Below are positions 29,749 through 40,315 of a stretch of DNA of 64,000 nt, in pieces (position 1 is the first letter of the stretch; the number at the start of each line of letters is the position of its first letter). The translations under genes were made by a program, and so were the position numbers. Source of the stretch: Citrobacter sp. FP75 (GTDB lineage Bacteria; Pseudomonadota; Gammaproteobacteria; Enterobacterales; Enterobacteriaceae). Below the pieces are notes generated by a model. It was given only the letters and a program-made list of their open reading frames with translations. It was not told the DNA's origin and did no database searches. The stretch is taken from contig NZ_JAFDOE010000003.1 in NCBI RefSeq assembly GCF_018342065.1, positions 620,001-684,000 on the forward strand, given 5' to 3'.

Positions 29749-30784
29749 GTCTATTGCGTTGTTCTGCCTGACGCCCGGCGGTGTGGTGCTGGCTAAGCGT
29801 CTGGCGGCAATGCTACCGGTGACCTGTTTCACCAGCGAAAAGCTGCTGGAGGAGGGGTTTATTCCCTTCGAAAACGGCTTTGCCAATGCTGCCCGCGACG
29901 CGTTTGCGAACTATTCGGCGCTGATTTTTATTGGCGCGACCGGTATTGCGGTACGCGTACTGGCCCCGCTGGTTAATGACAAATTTAGTGATCCGGCGGT
30001 GGTGGTTATTGATGAGCGTGCGCAGCATGTCATCAGCCTGCTGTCTGGCCACGCGGGTGGCGCTAACACGTTGGCGCGTTATCTGGCGGGTATGTTGGGT
30101 GCCGATCCGGTGATTACAACAGCGACGGATGTGAATGATATGGCGGCCCTCGATACGCTAGCGTTTCAGCTGAATGCGCGAATGACCGATTTCCGTTCGG
30201 TGGTAAAAATCGTCAATCAGATGCTGGTCAGCAACAAGCGGGTTGGCTTGTGGTGGGACGACGAGCTGGCGCAGGACGTTAGTCATTGTGACCGTCGTGG
30301 TTTTATCACGGTGACTGACCTGCACCAACTCCCTGAGCTGGATGCGCTGATTTGCATCACGTTACGTACCGATCTACCCGAACTGCCTCTCCCGCACTGG
30401 AAGCTGGTGCCACAACGGGTAGTCGCCGGAATTGGCTGTCGTCGCGATACGCCGTTTCCGCTGTTAGCCGAACTGCTTTCTCGCCAGCTTGAAGCCCAAC
30501 GGCTCGATCCGCTGGCGTTAAAAGCAATCGGCAGCATCACGCTGAAAAAAGATGAACAGGGGCTTATTCAGTTGGCTTCCTGCTGTCGCGTACCTTTCGA
30601 AACCTTTACTGCTGACGCGCTGCGTGAGCATGAACATCGTTTTCCTGCCTCATCGTTTGTTCGTAAAACGGTCGGGACGGGAAGCGTCTCCGGTCCTGCA
30701 GCCTGGCTGTTGAGTCATGGAAAACTGTTAGGCGAGACCCTGCGTGAACAGGGCGTCACTATTACTTTGGGAGTTTCACACTGA
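29729..30784 (+). CDS. cbiG: Cobalt-precorrin-5A hydrolase CbiG
   Basis: Opens the delta-lactone ring, releases acetaldehyde and so contracts the macrocycle in the anaerobic pathway. The 351-residue protein has the CbiG N-terminal domain with [15 protein letters not shown] and [18 protein letters not shown], and a C-terminal domain with [15 protein letters not shown] and [18 protein letters not shown]. The start ATG lies within the last codons of cbiF, overlapping by 20 bases. Confidence 0.95.
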   Translation: MNTVKPESIALFCLTPGGVVLAKRLAAMLPVTCFTSEKLLEEGFIPFENGFANAARDAFANYSALIFIGATGIAVRVLAPLVNDKFSDPAVVVIDERAQHVISLLSGHAGGANTLARYLAGMLGADPVITTATDVNDMAALDTLAFQLNARMTDFRSVVKIVNQMLVSNKRVGLWWDDELAQDVSHCDRRGFITVTDLHQLPELDALICITLRTDLPELPLPHWKLVPQRVVAGIGCRRDTPFPLLAELLSRQLEAQRLDPLALKAIGSITLKKDEQGLIQLASCCRVPFETFTADALREHEHRFPASSFVRKTVGTGSVSGPAAWLLSHGKLLGETLREQGVTITLGVSH

Positions 30785-31509
30785 TGTTAACTGTAATTGG
30801 AATTGGCCCTGGCTCGCAGGCAATGATGACCATGGAAGCCGTTGAAGCATTGAAGGCGGCAGAGATTATCGTGGGTTACAAGACGTACACCCACCTGGTT
30901 AAAGCTTTCACCGGTGACAAGCAGGTGATCAAAACCGGGATGTGTAAAGAGATCGAACGCTGTCAGGCGGCGATTGAACTGGCGCAGGCCGGTCATAACG
31001 TGGCGCTAATCAGCAGCGGCGACGCCGGAATTTACGGTATGGCCGGGTTGGTACTTGAGCTGGTCAGCAAGCAGAAGCTGGATGTTGAGGTCAAGCTGAT
31101 CCCGGGGATGACCGCCAGTATTGCCGCCGCCTCTTTGCTCGGCGCGCCGCTGATGCACGACTTCTGCCATATCAGCTTAAGCGATCTGTTAACGCCGTGG
31201 CCGGTAATTGAAAAACGCATAATTGCCGCCGGCGAAGCAGATTTTGTTATCTGTTTCTACAACCCGCGTAGCCGCGGCCGCGAGGGGCATCTGGCGCGCG
31301 CGTTTGAGCTGCTTTCTGCCAGCAAGAGCGCACAAACCCCAGTGGGGATCGTGAAGTCAGCCGGACGTAAAAAACAGGAAAAATGGCTGACTACGCTCGG
31401 CGAAATGGACTTTGAACCGGTGGATATGACAAGTCTGGTGATTGTCGGCAACAAAACAACCTACGTTCAGGATGGCCTGATGATCACGCCACGCGGTTAC
31501 GTGCTGTGA
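30784..31509 (+). CDS. cbiH: Cobalt-factor III C17-methyltransferase CbiH
   Basis: Class III tetrapyrrole methylase (241 residues) that methylates C17 and drives ring contraction. Visible motifs are VIGIGPGSQAMMTMEA, ISSGDAGIYGMAGLVLE and LIPGMTASIAAASLLGAPLMHDF. Its ATG overlaps the cbiG stop as TGATG, and its own stop overlaps the cbiJ GTG start. Confidence 0.95.
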   Translation: MLTVIGIGPGSQAMMTMEAVEALKAAEIIVGYKTYTHLVKAFTGDKQVIKTGMCKEIERCQAAIELAQAGHNVALISSGDAGIYGMAGLVLELVSKQKLDVEVKLIPGMTASIAAASLLGAPLMHDFCHISLSDLLTPWPVIEKRIIAAGEADFVICFYNPRSRGREGHLARAFELLSASKSAQTPVGIVKSAGRKKQEKWLTTLGEMDFEPVDMTSLVIVGNKTTYVQDGLMITPRGYVL

Positions 31510-32291
31510 ATTACGGTGATGTGCTGGTCATGGGCGGCACCAGCGATGCGCGCATGCTGTGCCAGCAGTTGGATGCAGCAAACGTGGCTTATACCCTGTC
31601 GGTCGCAACCCCGACGGGGAAACAGCTGGCGGGCGATATCAAAGGTCAGGTGCGCTGCGGGCGTCTGGAGCGGGATCACATGATTGCCTGGCTGCAGGAA
31701 AACCGTACGCGCTGGGTGATTGATGCCTCGCATCCGTATGCCGAAGTTGTGAGCCGTAACATCATGAGTGCCTGTGAAGCGGCGGGCGTGCTGCTGAGCC
31801 GCTATCAGCGCCCTGAGCAACTGAGTGACCTGACGCACCCGCATCTGTACACCGTACAGAGTATTCAGCAAGCCTGCGACGTGGCGCGCGATTTCGGCGA
31901 GCGCGTGTTGTTGACGACCGGCAGCAAAGATTTGGCAACCTGGCGCGCGGGGCTGCCGGAAAAAACGCTGCTTGCCCGTGTACTGCCGGTGCCTGACGTT
32001 ATCCAGCAATGCGCAGATTTAGGATTTGGCGTCGGTGAGATCTTTGCCCTGTGCGGGCCGTTTAGCGCTGAGTTTAACGCTGCCTTTTACCGTCAGTGCC
32101 AGGCTGATGTGGTGGTAACCAAAGCCTCAGGCGCAGAAGGTGGTTATCAGGAAAAAGTACAACCCTGTCTGGATGCCGGTATCCCGTGCATCGTGATTAC
32201 ACGTCCGGCACCGTTGGTGACGGGAGAAGAATTACTGGAAAGTCAGGCTGCATTTGCGGCGCGTTTAACGCGCTGGCTGGCCGAAGCTTAA
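31506..32291 (+). CDS. cbiJ: Cobalt-precorrin-6A reductase CbiJ
   Basis: NADH-dependent reductase (261 residues) of the corrin ring. The N-terminal Rossmann loop is VLVMGGTSDARMLCQQL and the family segments IDASHPYAEVVSRN and LLTTGSKDLATW are present. The start is GTG at 31506, overlapping the cbiH stop (GTGA). The GTG is the only in-frame initiator that keeps the nucleotide-binding loop. Confidence 0.95.
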   Translation: MNYGDVLVMGGTSDARMLCQQLDAANVAYTLSVATPTGKQLAGDIKGQVRCGRLERDHMIAWLQENRTRWVIDASHPYAEVVSRNIMSACEAAGVLLSRYQRPEQLSDLTHPHLYTVQSIQQACDVARDFGERVLLTTGSKDLATWRAGLPEKTLLARVLPVPDVIQQCADLGFGVGEIFALCGPFSAEFNAAFYRQCQADVVVTKASGAEGGYQEKVQPCLDAGIPCIVITRPAPLVTGEELLESQAAFAARLTRWLAEA

Positions 32292-32301
32292 GGAGTTAGA
32301 G

Positions 32302-33096
32302 ATGAAAAAGGCGCTTCTGGTGGTCAGCTTTGGCACCAGCTATCACGACACCTGTGAGAAAAATATCGTGGCCTGCGAACGCGATCTCGCGGCCAGCTGC
32401 CCTGACCGTGACCTGTTTCGGGCGTTTACCTCCGGGATGATCATCCGCAAGCTCAAACAGCGTGACGGCATCGATATCGATACGCCGCTGCAGGCCCTGC
32501 AAAAGCTGGCGGAGCAGGGGTATCAAGATGTGGCCATTCAGTCGCTGCACATCATTAACGGTGACGAGTACGAAAAAATTGTCCGCGAAGTACAAAGCAT
32601 GCGCCCACTGTTTGCGCGCCTGACGTTGGGTGTGCCGCTGCTGAGCAGCGTTGAAGATTACACACAACTGATGCTGGCGCTGCAGCAGCAGATGCCGTCG
32701 CTTGGCGAGCGTGAAAAAGTGGTGTTTATGGGCCACGGGGCAAGTCATCACGCTTTTGCCGCCTATGCCTGTCTCGATCACATGATGACGGCGCAGGGTT
32801 TCCCGGCACGGGTAGGGGCGGTAGAGAGCTACCCGGAAGTGGATATTCTCATCGAGAGTTTAGGCCGCGAAGGAATAACGGCGGTGCATCTTATGCCGTT
32901 AATGCTGGTTGCCGGCGATCATGCCATTAACGACATGGCCTCTGATGAAGACGACTCGTGGAAAACATTATTTAACGCCGCGGGTATTCCGGCCACACCG
33001 TGGCTGAGTGGTCTGGGTGAGAACCCGGCGGTACGCGCCATGTTCGTGGCACATTTACAGCAGGCGCTGAGCGTGGCGCTGGAGGAAGCAGCATGA
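32302..33096 (+). CDS. cbiK: Sirohydrochlorin cobaltochelatase CbiK
   Basis: Inserts cobalt into sirohydrochlorin, the committing early step of the anaerobic route. The 264-residue protein is a class II chelatase starting MKKALLVVSFGTSYHDTCEKNI, with the metal-binding histidines in VVFMGHGASHHAFAAY and the GDHAINDMASD loop. It is preceded by TAAGGAG and overlaps cbiL by four bases. Confidence 0.96.
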   Translation: MKKALLVVSFGTSYHDTCEKNIVACERDLAASCPDRDLFRAFTSGMIIRKLKQRDGIDIDTPLQALQKLAEQGYQDVAIQSLHIINGDEYEKIVREVQSMRPLFARLTLGVPLLSSVEDYTQLMLALQQQMPSLGEREKVVFMGHGASHHAFAAYACLDHMMTAQGFPARVGAVESYPEVDILIESLGREGITAVHLMPLMLVAGDHAINDMASDEDDSWKTLFNAAGIPATPWLSGLGENPAVRAMFVAHLQQALSVALEEAA

Positions 33097-33806
33097 GCGG
33101 CAAACTGTACGCATTGAGCACCGGGCCAGGCGCTTCCGATTTGATAACCGTGCGCGCGGCGCGCACGCTGGGCATGCTGGATATTCTCTATGCGCCCGCC
33201 GGACGTAAAGGCGGCGATAGCCTGGCGCTGTCGATTGTGCGGGAGTATATCGGCGAGCAGACCGAAGTCCGCTGCTGTCACTTCCCCATGAGTGCCGACA
33301 GCGCCGAAAAAGAGGCCGTCTGGGATGAGGTTGCCGCAGCGCTGGTTGCGGAAGTGGAGGCCGGTAAACAGGTGGGTTTTATCACCCTCGGTGACGCCAT
33401 GCTGTTCAGTACCTGGGTCTTTTTACTCCAGCGCATCGGCTGTCCTGACTGGTTAGAAATCGTCCCCGGCGTGACCTCATTTGCCGCCATTGCTGCCCGC
33501 TCAAAAACGCCGCTCGCCATGGAACAGCAGTCGCTGGCGGTGGTTTCGTGTACTGCACCGGAGGCGGAGATCCAGCAGGCGTTAAAGCAGCATGACAGCC
33601 TGGTATTGATGAAAGTGTACGGCCGTTTTGCGCGCATTAAGGCGCTGCTGCAAGAAGAGGGGATTCTGGACTGTGCGTTAATGATGTCCGAAGCCACGCT
33701 ACCAGGTGAGCAGTGCTGGCGCCATCTCAGTGAAGTGAGTGACGATCAGCCGCTGCCGTATTTCTCGACCATTCTGGTCAATAAACAGTGGGAGTATGAA
33801 AGATGA
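33093..33806 (+). CDS. cbiL: Cobalt-precorrin-2 C20-methyltransferase CbiL
   Basis: Class III tetrapyrrole methylase (237 residues) acting directly after CbiK. Motifs are LYALSTGPGASDLITVRAAR, ITLGDAMLFSTWVFLL and EIVPGVTSFAAIAAR. It is coupled to cbiK and cbiM through ATGA overlaps at both ends. Confidence 0.95.
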   Translation: MSGKLYALSTGPGASDLITVRAARTLGMLDILYAPAGRKGGDSLALSIVREYIGEQTEVRCCHFPMSADSAEKEAVWDEVAAALVAEVEAGKQVGFITLGDAMLFSTWVFLLQRIGCPDWLEIVPGVTSFAAIAARSKTPLAMEQQSLAVVSCTAPEAEIQQALKQHDSLVLMKVYGRFARIKALLQEEGILDCALMMSEATLPGEQCWRHLSEVSDDQPLPYFSTILVNKQWEYER

Positions 33807-34540
33807 AGCTTGAAAATCAGCTAAAACAGCTGTCTTTCAGCGGGTTGGCTGCGGCGCTATTACTGATGATTGTGCCTGAGCAGGCGTTCGCCATGCACAT
33901 TATGGAGGGTTTTCTACCGCCGATGTGGGCGCTGGCCTGGTGGCTGCTGTTTTTACCTTGCCTGTGGTATGGGCTGGTGCGCCTGCGTCAAATCGTGCAG
34001 GAAGATAACCATCAGAAAGTTTTGCTGGCCCTGTGCGGCGCGTTTATTTTCGTGCTGTCGGCGCTAAAAATTCCTTCAGTTACCGGGAGTTGTTCGCATC
34101 CGACCGGGGTCGGTCTGGCGGTTATTCTGTTCGGACCGGGCGTTGTTGCCATCCTCGGGGCGATCGTCTTGCTGTTCCAGGCGCTGCTGCTGGCACATGG
34201 TGGTTTGACCACGCTGGGCGCTAACGGTATGTCGATGGCGGTTATTGGGCCGGTTGTCGGCTATATGGTATGGAAGATGGCCTGTCGCGCGGGGTTCCGT
34301 CGTGATGTCTGCGTCTTCTTGTGCGCGATGCTGGCGGATCTCGTGACCTATTTTGTTACGTCGGTGCAGTTGGGCGTCGCCTTCCCGGATCCGTCCGCTG
34401 GCGCTACTGGCTCAATCATTAAATTTATGGGGATTTTCTGCCTGACGCAGATCCCAATTGCTATCGCGGAAGGTTTGCTCACCGTGATGATTTACGACCA
34501 GCTCACCAAACGGCAACTCATCACCGCACAAGGACATTAA
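33803..34540 (+). CDS. cbiM: Cobalt ECF transporter S-component CbiM
   Basis: Substrate-binding integral membrane component (245 residues) of the CbiMNQO cobalt importer. A signal-peptide-like N terminus ends EQAFA, and cleavage would expose the N terminus MHIMEGFLPP, whose Met-His residues coordinate Co2+ in the known structures. About six further hydrophobic segments follow. It provides the metal for CbiK. Confidence 0.96.
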   Translation: MKLENQLKQLSFSGLAAALLLMIVPEQAFAMHIMEGFLPPMWALAWWLLFLPCLWYGLVRLRQIVQEDNHQKVLLALCGAFIFVLSALKIPSVTGSCSHPTGVGLAVILFGPGVVAILGAIVLLFQALLLAHGGLTTLGANGMSMAVIGPVVGYMVWKMACRAGFRRDVCVFLCAMLADLVTYFVTSVQLGVAFPDPSAGATGSIIKFMGIFCLTQIPIAIAEGLLTVMIYDQLTKRQLITAQGH

Positions 34541-34542
34541 CT

Positions 34543-34824
34543 ATGAAAAAGACGCTGATTTTGTTAGGGATGGTTGTGGCGCTGGTGATCCTGCCGTTCT
34601 TTATCAACCACGGTGGAGAATATGGGGGTTCAGACGGCGAAGCGGAAAGCCAGATTCAGGCTATTGCCCCGCATTATGAACCGTGGTTCCAGCCGTTGTA
34701 TGAACCAGCCAGCGGTGAGATTGAAAGCCTGCTGTTCACGCTTCAGGGATCGCTCGGTGCAGCGGTGATTTTCTACATTCTGGGTTACACCAAGGGCAGA
34801 CAACGCCGTGATGACCGGGCTTGA
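34543..34824 (+). CDS. cbiN: Cobalt transport protein CbiN
   Basis: A 93-residue membrane protein with two transmembrane helices (residues about 5-22 and 66-84) and a periplasmic loop containing GGEYGGSDGEAESQI and PWFQPLYEPASGEIESLLF. It loads cobalt on CbiM. It overlaps the start of cbiQ by 14 bases. Confidence 0.95.
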   Translation: MKKTLILLGMVVALVILPFFINHGGEYGGSDGEAESQIQAIAPHYEPWFQPLYEPASGEIESLLFTLQGSLGAAVIFYILGYTKGRQRRDDRA

Positions 34825-35488
34825 CAGGCTGAGCTACCAGAGCCGCTGGTTTCATGTCTCACCACAGCGCAAGTTTCTGCTGTGGTTGGTGATGATGATT
34901 CTGGCGTTTACCCTGCCCCCGCTGGGGCAGGGTATTGAGCTGTTACTTATTGCCGCACTGAGCTGCTGGCTGCTGCGTATCTCTTTCTGGCGCTGGTGTC
35001 GCTGGATGGCGTTGCCCTTTGGTTTTTTGCTGGTCGGTGTGGTGACTATTTTATTTAGCGTGAGTCGCGATCCGCATACTTTGCTGGTCAGCCTGCCGGT
35101 GGGCAGTTACTGGTTAGGCGTCACCGAGTCGGGCGTACTCACCGCCAATGAAACATTCTGGCGAAGCCTGGCGGCGCTGGCGTCCACGTTCTGGCTGGTG
35201 CTTAATCTGCCATTCCCGCAGTTAATTATTTTGCTCAAACGGGCACATGTCCCACGCCTGCTGACTGAGCAGATCCTGCTGACCTGGCGATTTATTTTTA
35301 TCCTGTTAGACGAAGCGCTCGCCATTCATCGCGCACAAACGCTGCGTTTTGGTTATCGTAGCTTGCCGCTGGGCTATCGCTCGCTGGCAATGTTGGTGGG
35401 GCTGCTGTTTACCCGCGTGTTAATCCGCTATCAGCAAATGACCACCACACTGGATATCAAACTGTATCAGGGTGATTTTCACCTGTAA
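34811..35488 (+). CDS. cbiQ: Cobalt ECF transporter T-component CbiQ
   Basis: Transmembrane energy-coupling subunit (225 residues) that links CbiM to the ATPase CbiO. Four to five hydrophobic helices occupy residues about 20-125, and the coupling segment with LLTWRFIFILLDEALAIHRAQTLRFGYR follows. The ATG at 34811 (MTGLDRLSYQSRW) is used; a GTG immediately before it at 34808 is also possible but unnecessary. Confidence 0.95.
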   Translation: MTGLDRLSYQSRWFHVSPQRKFLLWLVMMILAFTLPPLGQGIELLLIAALSCWLLRISFWRWCRWMALPFGFLLVGVVTILFSVSRDPHTLLVSLPVGSYWLGVTESGVLTANETFWRSLAALASTFWLVLNLPFPQLIILLKRAHVPRLLTEQILLTWRFIFILLDEALAIHRAQTLRFGYRSLPLGYRSLAMLVGLLFTRVLIRYQQMTTTLDIKLYQGDFHL

Positions 35489-35496
35489 GGAAAAGT

Positions 35497-36312
35497 ATGC
35501 TTGCCACTTCAGCGCTGTGGTTTCGCTATCAGGATGACCCGATCCTCAAAGGGCTAACGCTGGATTTTTCTGCGCATGCCGTCACCGGACTGGTGGGGGC
35601 AAATGGTTGCGGGAAATCCACGTTGTTTATGAACCTGAGTGGTTTACTGCGCCCACAGCAGGGGGCGGTGATGTGGCAGGGAAAACCGCTGGATTACAGC
35701 AAGCGCGGCCTGCTGGCGTTGCGCCAGCAGGTGGCAACCGTATTTCAGGACCCCGATCAGCAAATCTTTTATACCGATATCGACAGCGACATCGCCTTTA
35801 GTCTGCGCAATATTGGCGTGGATGAACCTGAAATTGCCCGCCGGGTGGAAGATGCTCTGACGCTGGTCGATGCACAACATTTCCGCCATCAGCCCATTCA
35901 ATGTTTAAGTCACGGACAAAAGAAACGCGTTGCTATCGCTGGTGCGCTGGTGCTGCAAGCGCAGTATTTGTTACTGGATGAACCGACGGCGGGGCTTGAT
36001 CCCTCGGGCCGTACGCAGATGATTGAGATTATCAAACGCATCGTGGCGCAGGGAAACCATGTCGTTATTTCCAGCCATGATATCGATCTTATCTATGAAG
36101 TCAGCGACGCGGTTTACGTTTTACGCCGGGGAGAAGTGCTGACGCACGGTACGCCTGGTGAGGTATTCGCGCGCACGGACCTTATTGAACAAGCAGGATT
36201 AACTCAGCCCTGGTTGGTGAAGCTGCATACAGAACTGGGCTTCCCACTGTGTAAAACAGAGGCTGAATTTTATCGTTGTATGCGAGAGAACGCACTAAAG
36301 GAGGCGTCATGA
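35497..36312 (+). CDS. cbiO: Cobalt ECF transporter ATPase CbiO
   Basis: ABC ATPase (271 residues) that drives cobalt uptake with CbiMNQ. The Walker A loop is GANGCGKST, the Q-loop region FQDPDQQIF, the signature [15 protein letters not shown] and Walker [13 protein letters not shown]. It overlaps cbiP by four bases. Confidence 0.96.
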   Translation: MLATSALWFRYQDDPILKGLTLDFSAHAVTGLVGANGCGKSTLFMNLSGLLRPQQGAVMWQGKPLDYSKRGLLALRQQVATVFQDPDQQIFYTDIDSDIAFSLRNIGVDEPEIARRVEDALTLVDAQHFRHQPIQCLSHGQKKRVAIAGALVLQAQYLLLDEPTAGLDPSGRTQMIEIIKRIVAQGNHVVISSHDIDLIYEVSDAVYVLRRGEVLTHGTPGEVFARTDLIEQAGLTQPWLVKLHTELGFPLCKTEAEFYRCMRENALKEAS

Positions 36313-37829
36313 CGCAGGCAATAATGTTGCAGGGAACGGCATCTGATGTGGGCAAAAGCGTATTAGTCGCCGGGTTGTGTCGCATTTTTTATCAGGATGG
36401 ACTGCGTACCGCACCGTTCAAATCGCAGAACATGGCGCTGAACTCGGGCATTACGCCAGAGGGGAAAGAGATGGGCCGCGCGCAAATTTTTCAGGCCGAA
36501 GCGGCAGGCATCACCCCGGATGTGCGAATGAATCCGGTACTGCTGAAACCGACCAGTGACCGAAAAGCGCAGGTGGTGTTGATGGGCAAAGTAGCGACCG
36601 ATATGGATGCGGTAAGCTACCACGAATACAAACCGCGTCTGCGTGAACAGATTATTTCGGTCTATAACAGCCTGGCGCAGGAGTTTGACGTTATTGTGCT
36701 GGAAGGCGCGGGAAGCCCGGCTGAAATTAACCTGCGCGATCGCGACATCGTCAACATGGGGATGGCGGAGATGGCGCAGTGCCCGGTTGTGCTGGTGGCG
36801 GATATCGATCGCGGCGGGGTATTCGCCTCGATTTACGGCACGCTGGCGCTGCTGCATGACCATGAACGCGCGCGGGTCAAAGGCGTGATTATCAATAAGT
36901 TTCGCGGTGATGTGGCGCTGCTCTATTCCGGTATTGAACAAATTGAAGCGCTGACCGGCGTTCCCGTGCTCGGCGTGATGCCGTGGCTGAATGTCGATCT
37001 CGAAGATGAAGACGGCGTTGCGCTGCAAAAAGGCAAGTATTTACGTACAGACAAACGGGATATCGAGATTGCCGTGGTGCAACTGCCGCATATTTCCAAC
37101 TTTACGGATTTCAATGCGCTGGCCGCGCAGCCGGACGTTCGGGTGCGCTATGTTCGCCACCCCGAGGAGTTGGCGGGCGTTGACCTGGTTATCCTGCCCG
37201 GCAGTAAAAATACACTGGGCGATTTAGTCTGGCTACGTGAAAGCGGCATCGCGCACGGCGTGTTGCAGCTACACCGTCAGAACGTGCCGGTGGTAGGCAT
37301 TTGCGGCGGCTATCAGATGCTCGGTGAGACCATTATTGATGAAGTGGAGTCGGGACTCGGTACGCTGCCGGGTCTTGGTCTGCTCGATACCGTGACCCAT
37401 TTTGCGCAGCATAAAACCACGACCCAGGTTGAAGGGCTCATGTCGGCCACGCTGCCTGACTGGCTGGCAGGCGCCTCGGGGTTGGCTGTTCGCGGCTATG
37501 AGATTCATATGGGCGAAACGCTGTTATCCGGGGAATGTCGGTCGGTGATGACGCTGCAAAAAGACGGTGGCAACGTGGCTGACGGCGCGGTGACTCACGA
37601 CGGTCTGGCGTTTGGCACTTATCTTCATGGTCTCTTTGACAGCGATGAATTCACCCGCGCGTTGGTCAACGGCCTGCGTGTACGCAAAGGGTTAGCAGCG
37701 CTGGATTCCACCTTCCATTACGCGCAATATAAATCGCAGCAGTTTGATCTGCTGGCGGATGCGATGCGGCAACACATCGATATTGAGAAAATTTATACCA
37801 TCATGCAGCAACACCGGGAGCCAGTATGA
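36309..37829 (+). CDS. cbiP: Cobyric acid synthase CbiP
   Basis: Glutamine-dependent amidation of the b, d, e and g side chains of adenosylcobyrinic acid a,c-diamide (506 residues). The N-terminal P-loop-like region is [20 protein letters not shown], and the C-terminal amidotransferase domain has the nucleophile in [12 protein letters not shown]. The ATG at 36309 overlaps the cbiO stop; an earlier opening at 36276 lies inside cbiO and is rejected. Confidence 0.97.
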   Translation: MTQAIMLQGTASDVGKSVLVAGLCRIFYQDGLRTAPFKSQNMALNSGITPEGKEMGRAQIFQAEAAGITPDVRMNPVLLKPTSDRKAQVVLMGKVATDMDAVSYHEYKPRLREQIISVYNSLAQEFDVIVLEGAGSPAEINLRDRDIVNMGMAEMAQCPVVLVADIDRGGVFASIYGTLALLHDHERARVKGVIINKFRGDVALLYSGIEQIEALTGVPVLGVMPWLNVDLEDEDGVALQKGKYLRTDKRDIEIAVVQLPHISNFTDFNALAAQPDVRVRYVRHPEELAGVDLVILPGSKNTLGDLVWLRESGIAHGVLQLHRQNVPVVGICGGYQMLGETIIDEVESGLGTLPGLGLLDTVTHFAQHKTTTQVEGLMSATLPDWLAGASGLAVRGYEIHMGETLLSGECRSVMTLQKDGGNVADGAVTHDGLAFGTYLHGLFDSDEFTRALVNGLRVRKGLAALDSTFHYAQYKSQQFDLLADAMRQHIDIEKIYTIMQQHREPV

Positions 37830-38371
37830 TGATTCTGGTTACCGGTGGTGCCCGTAGCGGTAAGAGCCGCCACGCTGAGGCACTGATCGCGGACTCCCCA
37901 AACGTGCTGTATATCGCTACGTCGCAGATTTTTGATGAGGAGATGGCTGCGCGGATTCAGCATCATCGTGATGGACGCCCTGCGCACTGGCGTACAGCTG
38001 AGCGCTGGCAACATCTTGATGAACTGATAACGCCAGCAAACGATCCGCGCGAGGCGATTTTACTGGAATGTATTACCACGATGGTCACCAACCAGCTGTT
38101 TGCGCTGGGCGGCGACAGTTGCCCTGATGGCTGGGATTATGCGGCAATGGAGCGGTCCATTGAGGATGAGATCCGTGTGCTGATTGACGCCTGTAAGCGT
38201 TGTCCGGCAAAAATTGTGCTGGTCACGAACGAAGTGGGGATGGGGATTGTTCCGGAGAACCGTCTGGCGCGGCATTTTCGCGATATTGCCGGACGGGTGA
38301 ATCAGCGCCTGGCTGCTGCAGCAGATGACGTCTGGCTGGTGGTATCTGGAATTGGAGTCAAAATTAAATGA
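37826..38371 (+). CDS. cobU: Adenosylcobinamide kinase / guanylyltransferase CobU
   Basis: Bifunctional nucleotide-loop assembly enzyme (181 residues) that phosphorylates adenosylcobinamide and transfers GMP. The P-loop is GGARSGKS near the N terminus, and the catalytic histidine lies in [16 protein letters not shown]. Two tandem ATG codons begin the frame (37826 and 37829); the ATGA overlap with cbiP favours the first. Confidence 0.96.
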   Translation: MMILVTGGARSGKSRHAEALIADSPNVLYIATSQIFDEEMAARIQHHRDGRPAHWRTAERWQHLDELITPANDPREAILLECITTMVTNQLFALGGDSCPDGWDYAAMERSIEDEIRVLIDACKRCPAKIVLVTNEVGMGIVPENRLARHFRDIAGRVNQRLAAAADDVWLVVSGIGVKIK

Positions 38372-39111
38372 GTAAGTTGTTCTGGGCAATGCTCTCTTTT
38401 ATCAGTCGCTTGCCTGTTCCGTCGCGCTGGTCGCAAGGACTGGATTTCGAACAGTATTCGCGCGGCATTGTCATGTTCCCACTGATAGGTGTGGTGCTGG
38501 GAGGGTTGACGGGACTGGTCTTCATGGCGCTGCAAGCCTGGTGCGGTATTCCGCTGGCGGCGCTCTTTAGCGTGCTGGCGTTGGCGTTACTAACCGGCGG
38601 TTTTCATCTTGACGGTCTGGCGGATACCTGTGACGGCGTGTTTTCTGCACGTCGGCGCGAGCGGATGCTGGAAATTATGCGCGACAGCCGCCTGGGAACC
38701 CACGGCGGGCTGGCGTTAATTTTCGTGTTACTGGCGAAAGTGCTGGTGGTGAGCGAACTGGCTTTGCGTGGCACGCCGATGCTGGCGGCGCTTGCTGCAG
38801 CCTGCGTGGCGGGGCGCGGAACCGCGGTTCTTCTGATGTACCGGCATTGTTATGCCCGCGAAGAAGGGCTGGGAAATGTCTTTATTGGCAAAGTAACCGG
38901 ACGACAAACCTGCGTCACGTTGGGGCTCGCGGCGATCCTGGCCGCCGTACTGCTTCCCGGCATGCGTGGAGTGGCGGCTTTGGTCGTCACGATGGTGGCA
39001 ATTTTCATTCTTGGGCAATTATTAAAACGCACGTTGGGGGGGCAAACCGGCGATACGCTTGGGGCGGCCATCGAACTTGGCGAGTTGATCTTCTTACTGG
39101 CTCTGCTTTGA
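38368..39111 (+). CDS. cobS: Adenosylcobalamin 5'-phosphate synthase CobS
   Basis: Integral inner-membrane enzyme (247 residues) that joins adenosylcobinamide-GDP to alpha-ribazole phosphate. The acidic metal-binding motif [20 protein letters not shown] is visible at about residues 73-92, and several hydrophobic helices surround it. It overlaps cobU by four bases and is 25 bases upstream of cobT. Confidence 0.96.
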   Translation: MSKLFWAMLSFISRLPVPSRWSQGLDFEQYSRGIVMFPLIGVVLGGLTGLVFMALQAWCGIPLAALFSVLALALLTGGFHLDGLADTCDGVFSARRRERMLEIMRDSRLGTHGGLALIFVLLAKVLVVSELALRGTPMLAALAAACVAGRGTAVLLMYRHCYAREEGLGNVFIGKVTGRQTCVTLGLAAILAAVLLPGMRGVAALVVTMVAIFILGQLLKRTLGGQTGDTLGAAIELGELIFLLALL

Positions 39112-39136
39112 GCCAGTCAACACATTGAGAACCCTT

Positions 39137-40201
39137 ATGCAGACTTTATCCGCTTTACTCCGCGCGATCCCTTCACCCGATAGCGCTGCGATGCTGCGTG
39201 CACAGCAGCATATTGATGGCCTGCTGAAGCCTCCAGGTAGCCTGGGACGACTTGAAACCCTTGCCGTGCAACTGGCAGGTATGCCGGGCCTGAAAGGCGT
39301 GCCGCGCGTGGGGGGAAAAGCGATGCTGGTGATGTGCGCCGATCACGGCGTCTGGGATGAAGGTGTCGCCGTTTCGCCTAAAGTTGTGACGGCGATTCAG
39401 GCGGCAAATATGACGCGTGGAACGACCGGCGTCTGCGTGCTGGCGACGCAGGTTGGCGCGAAGGTACATGTGATTGATGTGGGGATTGATGCTGACCCCA
39501 TTCCTGGCGTGGTGAATATGCGCGTGGCGCGCGGCTGCGGCAATATTGCTGAAGGCCCGGCAATGAGCCGCTCTCAGGCCGAAGAGCTACTGCTGGAAGT
39601 GATTCGGTATACCCATGATCTGGCGAAAAACGGCGTCACGCTGTTTGGCGTCGGCGAACTGGGGATGGCAAATACCACGCCTGCGGCGGCAATCGTCAGC
39701 GTCCTGACCGGCAGCGATGCTGAGGATGTCGTGGGTATCGGTGCTAACCTGCCCCTCTCACGGGTAGGTAACAAGGTGGACGTTGTGCGTCGGGCCATTA
39801 CCATCAACCAGCCAAATCCCACCGATGGCATCGATGTGCTGGCCAAAGTCGGTGGTTTTGATCTTGTGGGGATGGCGGGAGTCATGCTGGGGGCGGCCTC
39901 TTGCGGTCTGCCGGTGCTGCTGGATGGTTTTCTCTCTTACTCCGCTGCGCTGGCCGCCTGTCAGATTGCGCCTGAGATCAAGCCGTACCTGATCCCATCG
40001 CACTTCTCCGCTGAGAAAGGCGCGCGCACCGCGCTGGCGCATCTGGAACTGGACCCGTACCTCAACATGGGAATGCGTTTAGGAGAAGGCAGCGGTGCCG
40101 CGCTGGCGATGCCGATTGTTGAGGCCGCCTGCGCCATGTACAACAATATGGGACATTTAGCCGCCAGCAATATTGTGCTTCCGGACGGTAAGGAAGCCTA
40201 G
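39137..40201 (+). CDS. cobT: Nicotinate-nucleotide:dimethylbenzimidazole phosphoribosyltransferase CobT
   Basis: Makes alpha-ribazole phosphate, the lower ligand of cobalamin. The 354-residue protein has [19 protein letters not shown] near the N terminus, [32 protein letters not shown] and the catalytic-glutamate region [19 protein letters not shown]. The ATG at 39137 (MQTLSALLR) is chosen by homology; an in-frame TTG at 39125 would add four residues. It is the last gene of the operon. Confidence 0.96.
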   Translation: MQTLSALLRAIPSPDSAAMLRAQQHIDGLLKPPGSLGRLETLAVQLAGMPGLKGVPRVGGKAMLVMCADHGVWDEGVAVSPKVVTAIQAANMTRGTTGVCVLATQVGAKVHVIDVGIDADPIPGVVNMRVARGCGNIAEGPAMSRSQAEELLLEVIRYTHDLAKNGVTLFGVGELGMANTTPAAAIVSVLTGSDAEDVVGIGANLPLSRVGNKVDVVRRAITINQPNPTDGIDVLAKVGGFDLVGMAGVMLGAASCGLPVLLDGFLSYSAALAACQIAPEIKPYLIPSHFSAEKGARTALAHLELDPYLNMGMRLGEGSGAALAMPIVEAACAMYNNMGHLAASNIVLPDGKEA

Positions 40202-40211
40202 TCACCTGTGG

Positions 40212-40234
40212 CCCCGTTTGAACGCGGGGTTTTC
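40212..40234 (+). terminator. Rho-independent terminator of the cbi-cob operon
   Basis: CCCCG (40212-40216) pairs with CGGGG (40225-40229) around an 8-base loop, followed by TTTTC. It begins 11 bases after the cobT stop codon and marks the end of the operon. Confidence 0.8.
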
Positions 40235-40315
40235 ATAAGCATGCTTACTGTAACCCCCTAAAACAGATAAAAAAGCTATACTTCACGGATATCTGCTGCG
40301 GCGAAGGAAAGGACA